A DNA stretch of 47,855 nt, from NCBI GenBank assembly GCA_028818775.1, contig JAPPNE010000046.1, forward strand, positions 1 to 47,855. Reading direction: 5' to 3'. Shown here piece by piece: positions 32,813-41,559 of the stretch. Each line of letters begins with the position of its first letter. Position 1 is the first letter of the stretch. The position numbers and the translations under genes were made by a program. The DNA is from Deltaproteobacteria bacterium (GTDB taxonomy: Bacteria; Desulfobacterota; Binatia; UBA9968; JAJDTQ01). The notes beneath the pieces were generated by a model. The model did not search any database, was not told the DNA's origin, and saw only the letters and a list, made by a program, of their open reading frames with translations.

Positions 32813-34810
32813 ATGCTCAGGTATGCCGAGGAAATCCTGGTTCTCGTTCTTGACGAAGGGCGAGGGGAATTGGCTCCAGGCATTCCAGAGCGCTCGCTCG
32901 CCCTGGCGCTCGCCGGAGCGGTGCTGATGGACCTTGCACTCGAAGACCGCATCGATACCGATTCCGAGCGGCTGATTCTCCTGGATGCCACTCCATTGGG
33001 CGACGACATCCTCGATCCGACGCTGGCCGAGATCGCCGGCGCCGACCATGCGCATGACACGGGCTACTGGCTCGAAAGGACGGCCGGACGGGGAGACCGG
33101 ATCCGTGAGGCCGCGCTCACGCGTCTGACCGATCGCGGCATTCTGAGGTCCGAGGCGGACGGGCTGCTGTCGCTGGTTCCCTCGGTGTCTCGCGCGCGGC
33201 GCTATCCCGTGGCGGACGGTCAGTGGGTCGAAGAGACCAGGCTGCGAATCATGCGGCTTCTGTTCAGCGACGATATTCCCGATCCCCGCGATGTCGGGAT
33301 CGTCGCCCTTGCCGACGCGTGCGGCATATTTCGCACTATTCTGGCGCCGGACGAGCAGTCGCAGGTGCGTGACCGTATCGACCTGATCCGGAAGCTCGAC
33401 CTGATCACGAGGACAATGGGCCGGGCGATCGAGGACCTCGGCACGCCGGACGAACCGCTTGCGAAGCCTGCGCGACCGAAAGAGATCCCGGTCGCCCCGG
33501 GTCTTCCCTTCTTGGGCAACGGCCTCGCCATGAGTAAAGGGCTGGCGCCTTTCCTCGTCCGCCAGTACAGGGAACTCGGACCGATCTTCAGGATTCGCGC
33601 TCCCGGACGCGCATTCATATGCATGGCCGGCCCGGAGGCGACCGACTTCCTTGCGACTCACGGTGGCAAGGTATTCCGGTCGCTGGAGCCGATGGCGAAC
33701 TTCCACAACCAGATGGGCGCCTCGCGCTCGATCCTGACCATGGACGGCGTCGACCACACCACCATGCGGAAGGTCCAGGCCAAGGGATACTCCGCAAGCG
33801 TCGCGAGGGACAACGGCATGGAGATCGTGGACATCGCGCGCGCTGAGATCGCGGATTGGCCGGTGGGGAAACCGTTCGAGGTGTTGCCGGCGTTCCAGCG
33901 ACTCGTTGCCGAGCAGATGGGCCACATGATGACGGGTCTTTCGCCCCGCGGCTACACGAATGACCTGACCACGCTGCTGCGCGGGCTGCTTCTGAGTTCG
34001 GCGGTGTTCCCCAAAATCATGAAGTTGCCGCGTTTCAGGCGCGCCCGTGCGCGCGCCTTCGAGTTGGCGGAGAAACTCCTCGCACACAAGGAGCGCAATG
34101 GTCCGCGCAAGAGGAACCCGGATTTCGTGGATCTCATGCTCGAGCTCCGCGCCATCGATCCGCAGCTCGTTCCCGAGACCAACATGCCTCTGAATGTAGT
34201 GGCCCCGTACCTGGTGGGACTGGACACGACCGCGAGTACCTGTTCGTTCATGCTCCACAACGTCTTGAAGCGCCCGGATCTCATGGAGCTCATGACCGCC
34301 GAAGCAGACGCCTTCTTCGACGAGGGCCTGGAGCCGGACGAGGGGCTGCCGCGGCTGGATGTCTCGCGCCGGGCGGTGATGGAGACGCTTCGGCTCCATC
34401 CGGTCTCACCCGCCGTGCTTCGAACGGTCAGCAACTCTTTCGTGTTCGCGGGTCACACCGTTCCCGCGGGCCGGCTCGTCATGATCGGCACGTCGGTGGG
34501 ACACGGGCTCGAAGAGTACTTTCCCCAGCCGGAGAGCTTCGACATCGACCGCTACACGCCGGCTCGGGGCGAGCACCGGCAGCGGGGCGCCTACGCCCCC
34601 TTCGGGGCCGGCGGTCACCGGTGTCTCGGAGCCGGTCTTGTTCCCGTGCAGCTCGTCCTCACCATGGCGACGATCCTGCGCGAGCTTGTTCTGCAGCCGC
34701 TCGATCCCCACTACGCGTTGCGGGTGCGGTCATTCCCGACGATGCAGCCCGTCGGTTTCAAGGTCCGTATCCTCGGTCGCCGGTCACGCCACGGCTCGGC
34801 GACGAACTAG
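32813..34810 (+). CDS. GPP34 (GOLPH3-like) domain fused to a cytochrome P450
   Basis: A 665-residue two-domain protein. Residues 1 to about 205 match GPP34/GOLPH3: EEILVLVLDEGRGEL, ALAGAVLMDLALEDRI, LLDATPLGDDILDPTL, then LTRLTDRGILRSE. GOLPH3 binds phosphatidylinositol 4-phosphate and recruits glycosyltransferases; what bacterial GPP34 domains bind is not well established. A proline-rich linker (about 210-228) leads to a complete P450. It has the I-helix oxygen-activation motif GLDTT (469-473), the ExxR pair E524/R527 in ETLRLHP, and the haem loop FGAGGHRCLG with thiolate ligand Cys604. No N-terminal membrane anchor is present, so GPP34 may supply membrane attachment. AAGGA 6 nt before ATG 32813 supports the start; the frame opens at 32741. 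No fused reductase or ferredoxin is present, and none is seen nearby. The membrane acyltransferase follows after 4 nt. Confidence 0.9.
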   Translation: MLRYAEEILVLVLDEGRGELAPGIPERSLALALAGAVLMDLALEDRIDTDSERLILLDATPLGDDILDPTLAEIAGADHAHDTGYWLERTAGRGDRIREAALTRLTDRGILRSEADGLLSLVPSVSRARRYPVADGQWVEETRLRIMRLLFSDDIPDPRDVGIVALADACGIFRTILAPDEQSQVRDRIDLIRKLDLITRTMGRAIEDLGTPDEPLAKPARPKEIPVAPGLPFLGNGLAMSKGLAPFLVRQYRELGPIFRIRAPGRAFICMAGPEATDFLATHGGKVFRSLEPMANFHNQMGASRSILTMDGVDHTTMRKVQAKGYSASVARDNGMEIVDIARAEIADWPVGKPFEVLPAFQRLVAEQMGHMMTGLSPRGYTNDLTTLLRGLLLSSAVFPKIMKLPRFRRARARAFELAEKLLAHKERNGPRKRNPDFVDLMLELRAIDPQLVPETNMPLNVVAPYLVGLDTTASTCSFMLHNVLKRPDLMELMTAEADAFFDEGLEPDEGLPRLDVSRRAVMETLRLHPVSPAVLRTVSNSFVFAGHTVPAGRLVMIGTSVGHGLEEYFPQPESFDIDRYTPARGEHRQRGAYAPFGAGGHRCLGAGLVPVQLVLTMATILRELVLQPLDPHYALRVRSFPTMQPVGFKVRILGRRSRHGSATN

Positions 34811-34814
34811 AAGC

Positions 34815-36077
34815 GTGCGGGACAAACTCACCGCGAAGCAGGGATCACCACACGGCGTGCCGGAAGCCACACTCAGTCCAGTAGCCGGTGTCCGGCCCCA
34901 GGCAACTATCCCGCGGTACCATTCGCTCGACCGGCTGCGCGCGATCGTGATGATGCTCGGAGTGGTCCGGCACTCCGCGATGAGCTACGAACCCACGGTT
35001 TTCGCGGCGTGGCCGTACAGGGACGCCGATGCCGACATCCTCGCTCACTGGGTGATCGTCTTCATCCGTGTGTTCCAGTTGCCGGTCTTCTTCGCGATTT
35101 CGGGGTTCTTCGCCGCATACCTGCTCGAGACGCGCGGCATCCAGGCGTTTCTGCGGCAGCGATGGAGCCGGATCGGGGTGCCGTTCCTGGTGGCTTGGCC
35201 CGTCCTGGCAGTGACGATGTATTTCATCGTGCCGTTCACCGCCCAGTTCAGTTCCGTCCCGCCGACCCACGTCTACAGCCTGGAGGAGCTTACGTCGTCC
35301 GGCGCACTGCGCTACCTGTTCATGCATTTGTGGTTCCTCTACCACCTGATGATCCTGTGCGTGGTCGCCGGCGCAATGAGCCTGCTCGCCCGCCGCATCC
35401 CCGCGGCCGCGCGTGAACGTGTGCTGGACTTTCTCGAGCGCGTGGTGCACCGGGGAGGCATCGGGGTCCTGGCTGTCCTGGCGGGCGTCGTCCTGTACCG
35501 GATGGAGTCGTGGGCGATCGACTACTACGCGGGCCCGCTCCCGCCCCTGCGCATGCTGGGGCTGTTCGGCCTTTTCTTCGCATTCGGGTGGCTGCTTTTC
35601 CGCCGCCGGGAAGCGCTGGAGGGCTTCAAGCGCCCTGCATGGATCTCCCTCGCCGCGGGAGCCATCTGTTTCGTGGGGTACCTCGCCTTCCTCGAACTCG
35701 GCTGCAACCCTGATCCGGGCAAGACCTGCACCGGGACTTCGGAGGTCCATCATCTGGGGGCAGTGGTTTTCCTTTCGCTGTCCATGTGGTTCCTGGCCTA
35801 TGGCCTGTTCGGGTTGTTCCTTCGCTACATGAACCATCCGAGCCCCCGCTGGCGGTACATGGCGGACGCCTCTTACTGGATCTACATCGTCCACGTGCCG
35901 TTCGTTATCCTGCTGCCCCTGCTCCTCGCGAACATGCCGGCACCGGGGATCGTCAAGGTCGCGCTGGTCGTGGCCATGGCAACCGGCCTCATCCTGGTAA
36001 CCTACCGGTACTTCGTGCGGTCGACGTTTATCGGGGAACAGCTTAACGGTCGCCGTTACCCGCGGGCCGCGTCTTGA
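34815..36077 (+). CDS. Integral membrane acyltransferase (acyltransferase-3 / OpgC-like)
   Basis: A 420-residue polytopic membrane protein, about ten hydrophobic helices, of the acyltransferase-3 superfamily that O-acylates sugars, glycans, antibiotics or lipids. The opening RYHSLDRLRAIVMMLGVVRH has the LD-x-LR block and the conserved histidine at the end of helix 1. FQLPVFFAISGFFAAYLL and FLRQRWSRIGVPFL are typical of helices 2-3. The final ASYWIYIVHVPFVILLPLLL is a conserved closing segment. The first 35 residues are polar and may lie in the cytosol. The GTG start 4 nt after the P450 stop suggests coupling; alternative starts lie a little downstream. Paired expression suggests that one hydrophobic product is both oxidised and acylated, which is inference. 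Confidence 0.85.
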   Translation: MRDKLTAKQGSPHGVPEATLSPVAGVRPQATIPRYHSLDRLRAIVMMLGVVRHSAMSYEPTVFAAWPYRDADADILAHWVIVFIRVFQLPVFFAISGFFAAYLLETRGIQAFLRQRWSRIGVPFLVAWPVLAVTMYFIVPFTAQFSSVPPTHVYSLEELTSSGALRYLFMHLWFLYHLMILCVVAGAMSLLARRIPAAARERVLDFLERVVHRGGIGVLAVLAGVVLYRMESWAIDYYAGPLPPLRMLGLFGLFFAFGWLLFRRREALEGFKRPAWISLAAGAICFVGYLAFLELGCNPDPGKTCTGTSEVHHLGAVVFLSLSMWFLAYGLFGLFLRYMNHPSPRWRYMADASYWIYIVHVPFVILLPLLLANMPAPGIVKVALVVAMATGLILVTYRYFVRSTFIGEQLNGRRYPRAAS

Positions 36078-36110
36078 CCGCCGCAGACAGGTACAACGGC
36101 GAGGCGTTGT

Positions 36111-36126
36111 GCCGCCTACCGGCGGC
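36111..36126 (+). other. Short GC hairpin after the acyltransferase gene
   Basis: GCCGCC and GGCGGC arms around TACC, 33 bp after the stop codon. It lacks a T-run, so it is at best a weak terminator. Confidence 0.25.
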
Positions 36127-36196
36127 GCCTTCGGCAAATTGACAAGCCCACCCCTGTATGCCAGAAATAGGGACATTGACGAATGAAGGTGCGGAA

Positions 36197-36358
36197 ATGA
36201 AACGGACGTATCAACCGAGCAATCTGAGGCGCAAGAGAACCCACGGCTTTTTTGCACGAATGGAGACCCCCGGCGGGCGGAATGTCCTGAAGCGCCGGCG
36301 GGCCAAGGGAAGAAAGCGGTTGACCGTCGTCATCCCACCCAAGGGTCCTCGCTCCTAG
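36197..36358 (+). CDS. rpmH: 50S ribosomal protein L34
   Basis: A small basic protein of the large ribosomal subunit. The N-terminal [20 protein letters not shown] and the [20 protein letters not shown] block are diagnostic. 53 residues, about 8 longer than the typical 44-46; the tail [11 protein letters not shown] is the extension. The frame opens at 36158 but L34 starts at ATG 36197. It heads the classical rpmH-rnpA-yidD-yidC-jag run, but no dnaA lies upstream; the acyltransferase gene does. Confidence 0.97.
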   Translation: MKRTYQPSNLRRKRTHGFFARMETPGGRNVLKRRRAKGRKRLTVVIPPKGPRS

Positions 36359-36367
36359 GACGGCCCG

Positions 36368-36724
36368 TTGTCCCGTGTGCGGGAGAGTTTCCCGAAGGAA
36401 GCCCGCCTGACCAGACGTTCCGAGTTCCTGCTGCTGGGCCGCAGGGGCCGGAAGTTCTTCACGCCGCACTTCATCATCATCCGTAAAGACAACGACCAGC
36501 TCGGCAAACGGCTGGGGGTCACGGTCAGTTCCAAGGTGGGGAACGCGGTGGTGCGCAACCGCGTGAAGCGCATGCTGCGCGAGTTCTTCCGCCGCGGGCA
36601 GGAAAACTTTCGCTCTGATCAGGATACCGTGGTGATCGCGCGCAAGGGTGCGGGAGATCTGAGCTACGCGGCGGTGACCGCCGAGCTCCGCAAGGTGATC
36701 GGTCCGAAGCCGAAAACCCGGTAA
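36368..36724 (+). CDS. rnpA: Ribonuclease P protein component
   Basis: Protein subunit that binds the 5' leader of precursor tRNA and supports the catalytic RNase P RNA. 118 residues. The N-terminal LTRRSEF and the RNR motif region [20 protein letters not shown] are conserved. TTG start at 36368, with GTG 36377 as an alternative; both lie just after rpmH. The RNA component gene was not seen in the window. Confidence 0.93.
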   Translation: MSRVRESFPKEARLTRRSEFLLLGRRGRKFFTPHFIIIRKDNDQLGKRLGVTVSSKVGNAVVRNRVKRMLREFFRRGQENFRSDQDTVVIARKGAGDLSYAAVTAELRKVIGPKPKTR

Positions 36725-36729
36725 GAGGG

Positions 36730-36951
36730 ATGACGACCATCGCCCGCACCGTCGTGCGCATCTGCATCAGGGCCTACCAGCGGCTTCTCTCGCCGTTGCT
36801 GCCGCCCTGCTGCCGCTACTTCCCCACTTGCTCGGCCTACACCCTGCAGGCGGTGGACCGTCACGGCGTCGTCAAGGGCCTCTGGCTGGGCGCCCTGAGG
36901 ATCCTGCGCTGTCACCCGCTCCATGCCGGCGGCTATGACCCGGTACCGTAG
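36730..36951 (+). CDS. yidD: Membrane protein insertion efficiency factor YidD
   Basis: A 73-residue peripheral membrane protein that aids YidC/Sec-dependent insertion. [39 protein letters not shown] and [20 protein letters not shown] form the complete three-cysteine-block pattern. Starts 5 nt after rnpA and ends 6 nt before yidC, so the three genes are one transcription unit. Confidence 0.95.
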   Translation: MTTIARTVVRICIRAYQRLLSPLLPPCCRYFPTCSAYTLQAVDRHGVVKGLWLGALRILRCHPLHAGGYDPVP

Positions 36952-36957
36952 GCGTTC

Positions 36958-38691
36958 ATGGAAAAACGAGCTTTCATCGCGGTCATCATCTCGATCCTCA
37001 TCATCATCCTCTACCAGGAGTACATGAGGCGGTTCTATCCGCCGGTGGAGCCGCCGGCGCGGGAAACCGCGACGCAGCCCCGCAAGGAGCAGCCGGCCCC
37101 GAACCTGGTTCCGGAGCAAACCCCGTTGGCCGTGCCGGCGCCGGCGACGCCCCCGTTACCGGCGCCGCCCCCATTGCCGGAAACCGCGTCGCCGGGCACG
37201 GTCCCGGTTGAGCAGGGACCGAGGCCTTCCGTCAGGGAAGTGACGGTGGAGACCTCCGGCTACATCGCGCGCTTCACCAGCCAGGGAGCCCGGCTCACGA
37301 GCTTCCGCCTGAAGCGCTACCGTGACGATATCGCCGAGAACAGCCCGCTGATCGACATGGTTTCCCACCTCCCCGGCATGGAGTACCCGTTGGGGCTGCG
37401 CGTGCGCGGCACGCGGTCGGGGACGGACCAGGGCATCGTGTACGACGTCCAGGGCGCGGACCTCAAGCTGGGAACGGCCGACAGCGGCAGCCTCACCTTC
37501 TCGGGCGTTACGCCGGCGGGGCGCCGCGTGGTCAAGCAGTTGACCTTCAGCGGTTCCAGCTACGCCGTGGACGTCGCCGTGTCGATGGAAGGGTCTCCTC
37601 AGGCGCCGGGCCTGCTCTTTACGACTCACGGCCAGAGCAAGGGGGTCAAGAAGGACGCCAGGTTCGAGGGCGTCATCGCGTTGCGCGGCGGCGACCTCCT
37701 GCGTCCTTCGGAAATCGACACCAAGACCCCGCTCAAGCTGGACGGTGGGCTCTCCTGGGTCGGTTTCGGCCAAACCTATTTCGTCAGCGCGTTCCTGCCC
37801 CCGGAGGGCGTGGACACGAGCGCCACGGTGGTCAACAATCTCTCGCCGGAACGGCGGGAAGCCATGTCCGGCTGGTTCTCGATGGCGGACTATTCGGACA
37901 CGGTATTCGCCCTGGAGATCCGCACCCTGGGCAGCGCGGGTGCGCCGGGCACTGCCCGCTACCAGCTCTTCATGGGGCCCAAGGTCCTCAACCTGCTCAA
38001 GTCCTTCCGGCGCGGCCTCGATGAGTCCATCGATTTCGGCTACTTCGGCTTCATCTCGGTGCCGATGCTGCAGGCGATGCATTTCTTCCAGACCTATACC
38101 GGGAACTACGGCCTGGACATCATCCTGCTCACGCTCATCATCAAGCTGCTGCTGTGGCCGCTGACGCAGAAGAGCTTCGTCTCCATGAAGCGCATGCAGA
38201 AGCTCCAGCCGCAGATGCAGCGCCTCAAGGACAAGTTCGGAGACGACAAGACGCGGCTCAACAAGGAGATGATGGACCTCTACAAGCGGAACAAGGTGAA
38301 CCCGCTGGGAGGCTGTCTGCCGATGCTCCTGCAGTTCCCCTTCTTCATCGGCTTCTACAACGCCTTGCTGACGCCCATCGAATTGCGCCACGCGAGCTTC
38401 CTGTGGATCAAGGACCTGTCGCGTCCCGACTGGGAGTCGCTGCCGTTCACCCTGTTCGGGTTCGAAGCCGGCATACCGGTGCTGGTGCTGCTCATGGGAG
38501 CGAGCATGTTCATCCAGCAGTGGATGTCGCCGGCCATCGGCGACCCGAACCAGCGGCGCATGATGATGCTGATGCCGCTGATATTCACCGTGATATTCGT
38601 GAGTTTCCCGTCGGGGCTCACCATCTACTGGTTCGTCAACAACCTGCTGAGCATCCTTCAGCAGTACATGATCAACCGCAAAGAGCGCTGA
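36958..38691 (+). CDS. yidC: Membrane protein insertase YidC
   Basis: Inserts proteins into the inner membrane, alone or with SecYEG. 577 residues. An N-terminal membrane helix (about 5-20) precedes a proline-rich linker (about 25-85) and the Gram-negative-type periplasmic beta-supersandwich domain (to about 340). The conserved five-helix core follows. KRNKVNPLGGCLPMLLQFP and FFIGFYNALL are diagnostic, as is the last-helix sequence FPSGLTIYWFVNNLLSILQQ. The large periplasmic domain indicates a Gram-negative (diderm) cell. Confidence 0.97.
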   Translation: MEKRAFIAVIISILIIILYQEYMRRFYPPVEPPARETATQPRKEQPAPNLVPEQTPLAVPAPATPPLPAPPPLPETASPGTVPVEQGPRPSVREVTVETSGYIARFTSQGARLTSFRLKRYRDDIAENSPLIDMVSHLPGMEYPLGLRVRGTRSGTDQGIVYDVQGADLKLGTADSGSLTFSGVTPAGRRVVKQLTFSGSSYAVDVAVSMEGSPQAPGLLFTTHGQSKGVKKDARFEGVIALRGGDLLRPSEIDTKTPLKLDGGLSWVGFGQTYFVSAFLPPEGVDTSATVVNNLSPERREAMSGWFSMADYSDTVFALEIRTLGSAGAPGTARYQLFMGPKVLNLLKSFRRGLDESIDFGYFGFISVPMLQAMHFFQTYTGNYGLDIILLTLIIKLLLWPLTQKSFVSMKRMQKLQPQMQRLKDKFGDDKTRLNKEMMDLYKRNKVNPLGGCLPMLLQFPFFIGFYNALLTPIELRHASFLWIKDLSRPDWESLPFTLFGFEAGIPVLVLLMGASMFIQQWMSPAIGDPNQRRMMMLMPLIFTVIFVSFPSGLTIYWFVNNLLSILQQYMINRKER

Positions 38692-38746
38692 CAGCCCGCG
38701 ACGGCAGTCCCGCAGGCTGTCGCGCCCCGTGGAGGAGAGGCCTGTG

Positions 38747-39592
38747 ATGAAGCAAGTGGAAACGGAAGGGGAAACCCTTGACGAAGCCATCGCCAAGGCG
38801 CTGAGTCTGCTGGGCGTCGAGCGGGACGAGGTGTCCCTGGATATTCTGGCGGAAGAGAAGGCGGGAGTGCTCGGTTTCGGGCGCCAGAACGCGCGTGTCC
38901 GCGCCACCGTTCGGACGGCGGTGACGGCCGTGCCGGATGAGGCGGCGTCCGATCCGGGTTCCGGAGATGGGGCGCGGGAGAGCGAACCCGTGGAAGCGGC
39001 GGTCGAGGTCGACGCGCCCGGCGCCGCCGCCGATCTGTCCGGGTCGGACGAGCCCGCGGAAGATCCGTCCGCGGATGTCGACGAGAGCGTGGCGGAGGCC
39101 CGGAAGGTCGGTGTCGAGGTGCTCACGGAGATACTGCGCCTGATGGGTGTCGATTCCAGGGTCGTGGTCAAGCCGGGGCACGATTCCACGGAAGTCGTGC
39201 TCGACATCCAGGGCGACAGCGGCGCCCTCCTGATCGGCCGCCGGGGTCAGACCTTGGAAGCGCTGCAGCACATCGTCAGCCGCATCGTCGCGGAGAAGGT
39301 CGGACCGGACGGTCCGCAGCCCATCGTCGACGCCGAAGACTACCGCGGCCGGCGTGTCCGCACCCTGGAGGACATGGCCCTCCGACTGGGCGAGAAGGCC
39401 AAACGCAGCCGCAAGACCCAGAGCATCGACGCGCTCAACGCGCGCGACCGGCGCGTCGTCCACATGGCGTTGAAGGACGACCCTTGGCTCACCACCAAGA
39501 GCCAGGGCCAAGGCGCCTTCCGCCGCCTCCTCATCGTCCCCGAGGGGGACCGGCGTTCGCTCGACGAGGAGGGCGTCGGCGACGACCGGTGA
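38747..39592 (+). CDS. jag: Jag/KhpB RNA-binding protein (Jag-N, KH, R3H)
   Basis: A single-stranded nucleic-acid-binding protein linked to cell-envelope control and small-RNA biology. 281 residues. The Jag-N domain (about 1-60) includes LDILAEEKAGVLGFG. An acidic, alanine-rich linker (about 65-125) is followed by a KH domain with the GxxG loop GRRG. The C-terminal R3H domain carries the R-R-V-V-H signature (ARDRRVVHMAL). GGAGGAGAGG 6 nt before ATG 38747 sets the start; GTG at 38744 is adjacent. Normally sits between yidC and mnmE, but mnmE is 30 kb away here. Confidence 0.94.
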   Translation: MKQVETEGETLDEAIAKALSLLGVERDEVSLDILAEEKAGVLGFGRQNARVRATVRTAVTAVPDEAASDPGSGDGARESEPVEAAVEVDAPGAAADLSGSDEPAEDPSADVDESVAEARKVGVEVLTEILRLMGVDSRVVVKPGHDSTEVVLDIQGDSGALLIGRRGQTLEALQHIVSRIVAEKVGPDGPQPIVDAEDYRGRRVRTLEDMALRLGEKAKRSRKTQSIDALNARDRRVVHMALKDDPWLTTKSQGQGAFRRLLIVPEGDRRSLDEEGVGDDR

Positions 39593-39651
39593 GGGGTTCC
39601 CCGCGCTCCGGCAAGTTCCGAAAAAATTCTCCGCAAGGGTGATCCGGCCTA

Positions 39652-39679
39652 TTGACTTGGGTGGGTGCAGGTCTATAAT
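39652..39679 (+). promoter_or_regulatory. Sigma-70 promoter of the tetR-RND operon
   Basis: TTGACT (39652-39657), a 16-bp spacer and a perfect TATAAT (39674-39679). The start point near 39686 falls on the operator palindrome, so bound repressor would block initiation. Confidence 0.75.
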
Positions 39680-39685
39680 TTTCAT

Positions 39686-39703
39686 TGACCGGCTGGCCGG
39701 TCA
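39686..39703. promoter_or_regulatory. TetR-family operator palindrome
   Basis: TGACCGGC-TG-GCCGGTCA has perfect 8-bp arms and a 2-bp centre. It lies between the -10 element and the tetR start codon, the classic place for TetR/AcrR autoregulation. Confidence 0.7.
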
Positions 39704-39712
39704 TGTTGAGAA

Positions 39713-40312
39713 ATGCCTATCGTTGTCGACAAGGAGCGCAAACGCGCCGAGATCCTGGAAGCGGCGATGCTGGTCTTCGCCAGCAAGGGCTTTCATCGCG
39801 CCAAGATGGAGGAAGTGGCGGCCGCCGCGCAGATCGGCAAGGGCACCATCTACGAGTACTTCACCAGCAAGCCGCAAATGCTGCAGGCCCTCCACGGCCA
39901 CATGCTGGGCAAGCTCAAGGACTACTACAGCGAGAAGCTCAAGGGCATCGAGGAGCCTCCGGAGATCCTCGCCCACTTCCTGGCCGCGGCCCTCGCGAGC
40001 TTCCGGGAATGGGAGCCCTTCTTCTACGTCTTCTGCGACGTCTGGGCCGAAGCCGGCCGGGCCGAGCAGCAGAACCTCCTGCGGATGCAGTTGCGCGAGT
40101 CCTACCAGTCCTCCATCGACGACCTCACCGGGGTGGTCGAGGCGGGGGTGGCCGGCGGATTCTTCCGTTGCGAACAGCCCCGGCTGGCGGCCGAGTACAT
40201 TCTCGCCTGCGTCGACGGGCTGGCGCTCCACTGGCTCTATGACCAGGAGGCGTTCGACCTGGGCGAGATGACCGAGTCCCTGACCCGGACGGTCCTGAGG
40301 AGCCTGTCGTGA
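39713..40312 (+). CDS. TetR/AcrR family transcriptional repressor
   Basis: A 199-residue one-component regulator. The N-terminal DNA-binding domain (about 8-55) carries RAEILEAAMLVFASKGFHRA and the helix-turn-helix AAAAQIGKGTIYEYFTSK. The C-terminal ligand domain is helical and too variable to indicate an inducer. It overlaps the RND adaptor gene by 4 nt (GTGA), so repressor and pump are made from one transcript. The palindrome at its promoter indicates negative autoregulation with relief by a pump substrate. Confidence 0.93.
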   Translation: MPIVVDKERKRAEILEAAMLVFASKGFHRAKMEEVAAAAQIGKGTIYEYFTSKPQMLQALHGHMLGKLKDYYSEKLKGIEEPPEILAHFLAAALASFREWEPFFYVFCDVWAEAGRAEQQNLLRMQLRESYQSSIDDLTGVVEAGVAGGFFRCEQPRLAAEYILACVDGLALHWLYDQEAFDLGEMTESLTRTVLRSLS

Positions 40313-41559
40313 AAGTCCGCATCGCCGTCTCCGTATTGTTGATCCTGCTCCTGAGCGCGGTGACCGCGGTGGGCGTGTACGTGATCCAGGACGTGGAGGA
40401 GAAGCCGCCGGTCGAGCCCGAAGCGGTGCCCGTGCCCGTGGAGGTGGCCGCGGTCACGGCCGCGGACTTCGTGCACCGGATCGAAGCCTTGGGGAGCATC
40501 GCCGCGGTGCGCGAGGGGCCGGTCAGCGCCGAGGTCGCCGGCCGCATTGTCGAGATCCCGGCGGACGTCGACCTGGGGAGCGAGGTGGCGGCCGGCGATC
40601 TGCTGGCCAGGGTGGATCACCGGGACTACGAGATCGCGGTAAGGAAGGCCGCGGCCCAAGTGTCCGGGGCCAGGGCGCGGCTGCGCAAGGCCGCGGTGGA
40701 CATCGAGCGGCAGCGCAAGCTGGTGAGCCTCAACGGGGAACAGTTCCGGCTCGCGCGCGCGGAGCACGACCGCCTCGTCAAGCTGCGCGAGAAGGGGCTC
40801 GTGTCCAGTCAGGAAGTCGAACGGCAGGAGCTTTCCTGGCGGCGCATCGAGGAGGAGCTCGAGTCGGCCCGGAGCGGACAGCGCCAGACCGAAGCCCTGT
40901 ACGCCATCGCCCAGGCGGACCTCGACCTCGCCGGCGCGCAGTTGGAACAGGCTCGGGAGACGCTGCGCGACACCGGGATCCGGGCGCCCTTTGCCGGCAT
41001 CATCGCGCGCAAGAGCGTCACCCTTGGGGAGCGGGTCGCGCCGGGCCAGGTGCTCTTCCAGCTTTCCGACGTGGAGACGGTGAAGCTCGACGTGCGTATC
41101 CCGGCCTCCGAGATTCAACAAATCGACCCGCGGGTCGCCGCCAGCGTGCGGGTGACCGGTCTCGAGCGGGAACTCACCGGACAGGTGGCCAACATCGGCC
41201 CGCGCGCCGACCCGGGCACACGCTCCTTCCCCGTGGAGATCTTCCTGTCCAATCCGGAGCGCCGGCTTCTTCCCGGAATGTTCGCGCGGGCCATGATTCC
41301 GGTCCGCGCCTATCCGGCGGCCATTCTGATCCCGCGGGAGAGCGTCCTCTTCGAGGGCGGCGGAGCCACCGTCTTCGTGGCCGACCCTGATTCCGGCCGC
41401 GCGGCGCGGCGCGCGGTGCGCATCGCCGGGCGTTTCGGCGCGCGCTACATGATCGCCGGGGGCCTTGAGCCCGGAGACCTCCTCGTCATCGCCGGGCAGC
41501 GCCTGCTGCTGGACGGCGCGCGCATTCGCGTGGTCACGCGCCGGGATCTCTCCTCATGA
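40309..41559 (+). CDS. RND efflux periplasmic adaptor (membrane-fusion protein)
   Basis: Bridges the inner-membrane RND pump to an outer-membrane channel. 416 residues. An N-terminal hydrophobic anchor or signal (about 4-24, RIAVSVLLILLLSAVTAVGV) has no lipobox cysteine. The lipoyl half-motifs, a long alpha-hairpin (about 110-220, rich in R, E, A, L) and TGIRAPFAGIIARKSVTLGERVAPG follow. The beta-barrel and membrane-proximal domains complete it. GTG start inside the tetR stop. The pump gene overlaps its end by 4 nt. No TolC-like gene is in the window. Confidence 0.93.
   Translation: MKVRIAVSVLLILLLSAVTAVGVYVIQDVEEKPPVEPEAVPVPVEVAAVTAADFVHRIEALGSIAAVREGPVSAEVAGRIVEIPADVDLGSEVAAGDLLARVDHRDYEIAVRKAAAQVSGARARLRKAAVDIERQRKLVSLNGEQFRLARAEHDRLVKLREKGLVSSQEVERQELSWRRIEEELESARSGQRQTEALYAIAQADLDLAGAQLEQARETLRDTGIRAPFAGIIARKSVTLGERVAPGQVLFQLSDVETVKLDVRIPASEIQQIDPRVAASVRVTGLERELTGQVANIGPRADPGTRSFPVEIFLSNPERRLLPGMFARAMIPVRAYPAAILIPRESVLFEGGGATVFVADPDSGRAARRAVRIAGRFGARYMIAGGLEPGDLLVIAGQRLLLDGARIRVVTRRDLSS

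Noticed and set aside
36078-36196. Possible oriC or rpmH promoter upstream of rpmH
   Set aside because: A TTGACA at 36139 has no -10 partner at proper spacing, and no DnaA-box (TTATCCACA-like) sequences are present, so neither was called.
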